A program made the position numbers and the translations under genes. Under the pieces are notes generated by a model that searched no databases, was not told the origin of the DNA, and was given only the letters and a program-made list of their open reading frames with translations. A stretch of 64,000 nt of DNA from Heterobilharzia americana (taxonomy: Eukaryota; Platyhelminthes; Trematoda; Strigeidida; Schistosomatidae): the NCBI GenBank assembly GCA_944470555.2, contig OX104128.1, positions 37,555,920 to 37,619,919 of the forward strand, read 5' to 3'. Below are positions 59,065 through 64,000 of the stretch, in pieces (the first letter of the stretch is position 1; every line of letters starts with the position of its first letter).

Positions 59065-60420
59065 ATCTATTTAAAACAACCGGACCTGATGGTTTGCCGT
59101 CCGAATTTTTTAAGCATGAAGGTAAAAAATGCTGTACAATTATGGAATACTAGTCAGTGTATGTGAATCAGAGGTACTGCTGTCACACTGATCTACTTCA
59201 CCATTTATTCCAGTCCTTAAGAAGGGAGAGAACATTCGTGACCACCATATGAAAGTTTGACTAACATCGTATACGAAATCCCTGGATCCATAGTTATCAT
59301 ACACCTAAGCATCTCTCGAGAACAACAAACGCGAGAGAACCAGGCAGTTTTCAGACCTGAACGAAGATGCATCAATGCGATTTTCACCTTTCGACAGGGC
59401 ATGCAACACAGACGTATTTACCGGTGACCGACTGTTGCCATATTTCTAGATCTGAAGGTGGCATTCGATTCTGTCGACTTTGAGGTGTAGTGGTGGTGTC
59501 TGACTGTGAATGGAGTGTCTAGCAAGTATATGATGCTAATGAAAGCTGTTTACTCGAACCCACGCAATAGTGAAAGGACTTGGAGAGAGTTGTCACGTGA
59601 GTTGAAGACAAGTAGTGGTGTCCGTCAGGGATGCCCAGTGTCACTGTTCATGTTTAAATTTGTTATGGGTGTACTAGAGGACGCAATTTGAGGTACGACT
59701 AACTTCACAGTGATTAGTTTACTCGCCAGAGGTCATCTTTTATACTTGGAATGTGCAGACGATATTTTTCTATTGGGTGAATGCTTTGACTAAATGTAGT
59801 TTTTGTGAAGTCTTAGAACTTAAATCTGAGTATGTTTGGCATGTGTTTCACATCTGTCAAATGTTAGAAACTGCTTCAGGACTGATCTAGATACATCACC
59901 AGTTTAGTGATAGGCAGTAAGTTGGTGGAATGCGGTGACCGCTCCATTTACTCTGAGAGTTGCGTCAACCCGAACAGGCTGGTTGCTGGCGAGATCTCAG
60001 TTCGTATACAGAAGGCCTGCTTGTACTTTTCGAACTACCTCGAAATGCAATGTTGGGTGAAGTTGGATTAGGTTGGGTAAAGCCTCAAAGTGGCCAAACC
60101 AAGAAGTAGCATCAATGCATGAATTCTCTGACTGTTGGCGTGGGGCATGTGGAGAGGTGTCGGCTACGTGCCTGGGATCCTCTGGACGATGGGAGTCAAA
60201 AATCTCAGGCTTGGTGATATGGCTGAAGATTGGTCACAATGGCTCTTTAACATCGCTTTAACATCTAAAGCTGCAGTACTTGCCTTATTTATTATTTTCG
60301 AATTGTTCCTCCTATACACCTTTGTTTATTTAGACATCAGTCTTTTTCTACCCACTTGTTCTTTGCATGCTACTGTGAAGCGTGACAATTTGTACCAGTG
60401 CATTTTCGTGTGATGTTCTA
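59065..60420 (+). pseudogene. RTE retrotransposon RT and 3' end remnant
   Basis: Plus strand: TGPDGLPSEFFKHEG (about 59080-59125); a block 59148-59370 almost matching the reverse complement of 21520-21720, including the in-frame TGA; VSSKYMMLMKAVYSNPR to SSGVRQGCPVSLFMFKF (59515-59660); YLECADDIFLLG (about 59740-59775; CADD for YADD); SVRIQKACLYF (about 60000); GEVGLGW (about 60057); and the 3' LGDMAEDWSQW (about 60210-60245). The core order is complete but frames are broken. Confidence 0.8.
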
Positions 60421-61450
60421 TGCTGATTTTGTTTGTCTTACAGAAGACGCAAATTGAGACGGTATAAGAAGCTATTGGTGGAAGTTATATGTTGGTAATG
60501 CTCACAAGTAGTCAGTCACTAGGATACATCTTTTAATCATTGTTTGTGATTTGTATATGGGACATAATAAAGCTACAAACTTGCCATCAGTTTCTGTTCT
60601 GAACCTTGGTTTGGTTGGTTGACTAAAAGTGTCATTGAAATTATATCGTTTTTACCGTCGTAGTTGTTTTGTAACTCTAGGTAGGCGAAGTAATCAGACT
60701 AGATAATGTAGGCGAAAAACCTAGTGCAAAACAAAAGGGCTTACCTTACTTGTGAGTATGAAGGCATGCTTTACCAAGTACGTCGATGTTAAGCTTATTT
60801 TATTTGTTTCTTAACGTTTATATGTCTCTCTACTCGTATCCTACCCTATATCATATTCTTGTGTTGTTATAGAAACGCAATTGACTACTTATTTGCTTGA
60901 AGTTCTTAGTTGAGCATAGCATTTTGAACTCACACTAACCCTAAGACACCGATTTTTAAGCAGTTTCTCTCTTTCTCCGACTAGTATTACGCTTGAGGAT
61001 GCACTGCGCTTAGCTTGCCAGCATCACTGGCTGATGTCGATGGTTTGCAGATACATATTATTCAGCAGTGTATCACCCATCTTTACTTGTAATCTTGATG
61101 CTAGTCTTGCCAAACAGACTACATTGTTGTCATAACATTCTGGTTCATAAATGAAACAGCCGTGAAATTTCACAGTTGGTTTTCGATTAGTTACGTTACC
61201 TCAGGCCAAGAATTACGCACATAGCTTACCTAATCCGTGCTTATATAGTTATTTCGTTGTTTTACATAGGTTCATTTCTGTTGTTATACCCATAAATTTT
61301 TTGACGGGCCCCAGATTACATATGGACTAGCATTCTGAAAGGCATCTAGGTGATTCACGGCATCTACTGTAAGTAGAATGTCTTGTAAGGAACCGTTACA
61401 TATGGATTCATGTATCTTTCAATTATTTTTACACTGTAGTTTGGTTATCT
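60421..61450. other. AT-rich DNA upstream of helicase exons
   Basis: No exon of the helicase N-terminus could be placed. It is likely an intron or 5' flank. Confidence 0.45.
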
Positions 61451-61482
61451 GAACTTGAGAGATGCGTCCCAACCACTTACAG

Positions 61483-62921
<1,439 letters not shown>

Positions 62922-63530
62922 GTACGTGATTAATTCATCACCTAACCATTGTCTGCTTCTTCATATGAATTGATTATTGTTTCCAGAAATTTAGCTGCTT
63001 ACACTTTGAGTTAAATCTGAAATATTTTTGTGTATATCTCTTATTTGAAGTTTCTTAACAAATGTCTTCTTGTCTTAATTTTCACAGTGACTTGTTAGTT
63101 AACATAGCCTCGTAGATTTGTGACTTGTAGAGCTGTGACTTTTTTGGTCCAGTTAGTGGGCTTTTGACCAGCAGTTTACGTGTTGGAAGGTTGCTACACT
63201 AACAGAGGTCGGGGCAGCTGGATATGGTACCATCAACCCTCACACAGTAGATTAGCAGCTTAGCGTACTAAAAGCTAGCTCAGTTATAGCATGATTTTGA
63301 CTTTGAAGTCGAAGCTTCAGAGGTCAGTTAATGGTATGGTGGTGGCGATAAAAATACATTTCTATTTCGAGAAAACACCTTTTCTTGCTTGCATTTTTGA
63401 GACTACGCAGAGTTTGTGCACTGGATTATGAACTACATCTATTATGTAGGCCTATGCTATCCGTCGTCTAGAGCGAAGTGAGTTGGTCAGGGTTTGAATT
63501 TGTGACCCAGTTTGTGAGAACCAAGTAAAT
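62922..63530. other. Helicase intron 5, start
   Basis: Begins with the GTACGT donor. No further helicase exon is seen. A weak B-box-like GGGTTTGAATTT lies near 63489-63500. Confidence 0.5.
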
Positions 63531-63539
63531 TACACTAGT

Positions 63540-64000
63540 GAGTTATTATTATTATTATTAGTCCCTTGGATTCCTAGTGGAACATAGGGCTTCAGTAGCA
63601 CGTCTCCAGTGAATTCTGTTCTCTGAGATCTTTTGAACCTGGTTCCACGACAGCCCACAAGCTCTCATTTCTTCCTCGCACGACCTCCTCCATGTCACCC
63701 TCGGACGTCCAACTCGTCACTTCCCATGGGGATTCCACTCGAGCAACTGGCCTGACGCGTGATGTCCTCAGTCGGCCTTCTCAGTGCATGCCCAATCCAT
63801 CTCCACTTCCTTCCAGTGCATATTTGTCGGGTGATAGGTTCTTGGTTGGTTCGTTGCCCGTCCAGAGTTCCTTGTTGCTTATTCTTGTTATTCTGGCCAT
63901 CTGATCTTCAGTAACGAGCCAGTGTAGGCAGTTGTTGATGAATGTCTATAGTTTATTGGAAATCCCTTTCTTAACACGCCAAGTCTCTGGGTCATACAGA
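63540..64000 (-). pseudogene. Non-LTR retrotransposon 3' end in helicase intron
   Basis: On the minus strand the sequence ends in an (AAT)n tail (63560-63543). Upstream, a broken frame reads LYDPETWRVKK, INNCLHWL, KYALEGSGDGLGMH and a WTSEGDMEEVVRGR-like region. These correspond to the C-terminal zinc-knuckle/helix region of an RTE-type LINE (pattern CLR..WPDTISNE..W..RRWRWIGH). It is distinct from the SR2-like copies elsewhere in the window and runs off the right edge. Confidence 0.55.

Overview
The window is a repeat-saturated, gene-poor stretch of a blood-fluke genome (Schistosoma or a close relative; the species cannot be fixed from the sequence alone). Four things point there. Hammerhead ribozymes of the Sm-alpha type occur joined to tRNA-like pol III sequences. 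A Penelope-like retroelement carries the same ribozymes in its terminal repeats. Many decayed RTE (SR2-like) and CR1 (SR1-like) non-LTR retrotransposons are present. The two clearly real genes have tiny introns (34-37 nt) of the kind flukes use. Base composition is AT-rich except in some retroelement bodies.

Layout. 1-20 kb: AT-rich intergenic or intronic DNA. It holds one exon-like block (2775-2871), a small FAR1-domain Mutator-like element with terminal inverted repeats (3367-4035), a palindromic Penelope-like element (4120-6382) with a hammerhead in each arm, two composite hammerhead/tRNA-SINE units (7031-7530 and 13321-13806), a lone hammerhead (12713-12790), tRNA-like SINE fragments and an RTE 3' end (9025-9700). 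20.9-29.5 kb: RTE copies on the minus strand, one a 5'-to-3' remnant facing an inverted RTE 3' end across an (AT)n tract, then the compact SmD3 gene (26349-26811, minus), then a CR1 reverse transcriptase fused to an RTE endonuclease. 29.5-59 kb: nested and duplicated retroelement debris. It includes a spliced-looking gene fragment in three copies (two as an inverted pair), a head-to-head CR1/RTE pair (37.8-41.8 kb), a long CR1 remnant (45.2-48.9 kb) and a near-identical inverted copy of the 22-24 kb RTE region at 51.2-53.1 kb. 59-60.4 kb: another RTE remnant. 61.4-63 kb: five exons of a DDX3/PL10-family DEAD-box RNA helicase (plus strand) that runs off toward or past the right edge; its next intron carries a further non-LTR 3' end.

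Only two confident host genes are present: SmD3 (core spliceosomal Sm protein) and the DDX3-like helicase. The rest is mobile DNA. The main surprise is not one gene but the amount of inverted and segmental duplication of already-dead retroelements, plus the reuse of hammerhead ribozymes in three structural settings (Penelope arms, tRNA-SINEs, and hairpin-flanked units). All identities were judged by eye; none was computed.
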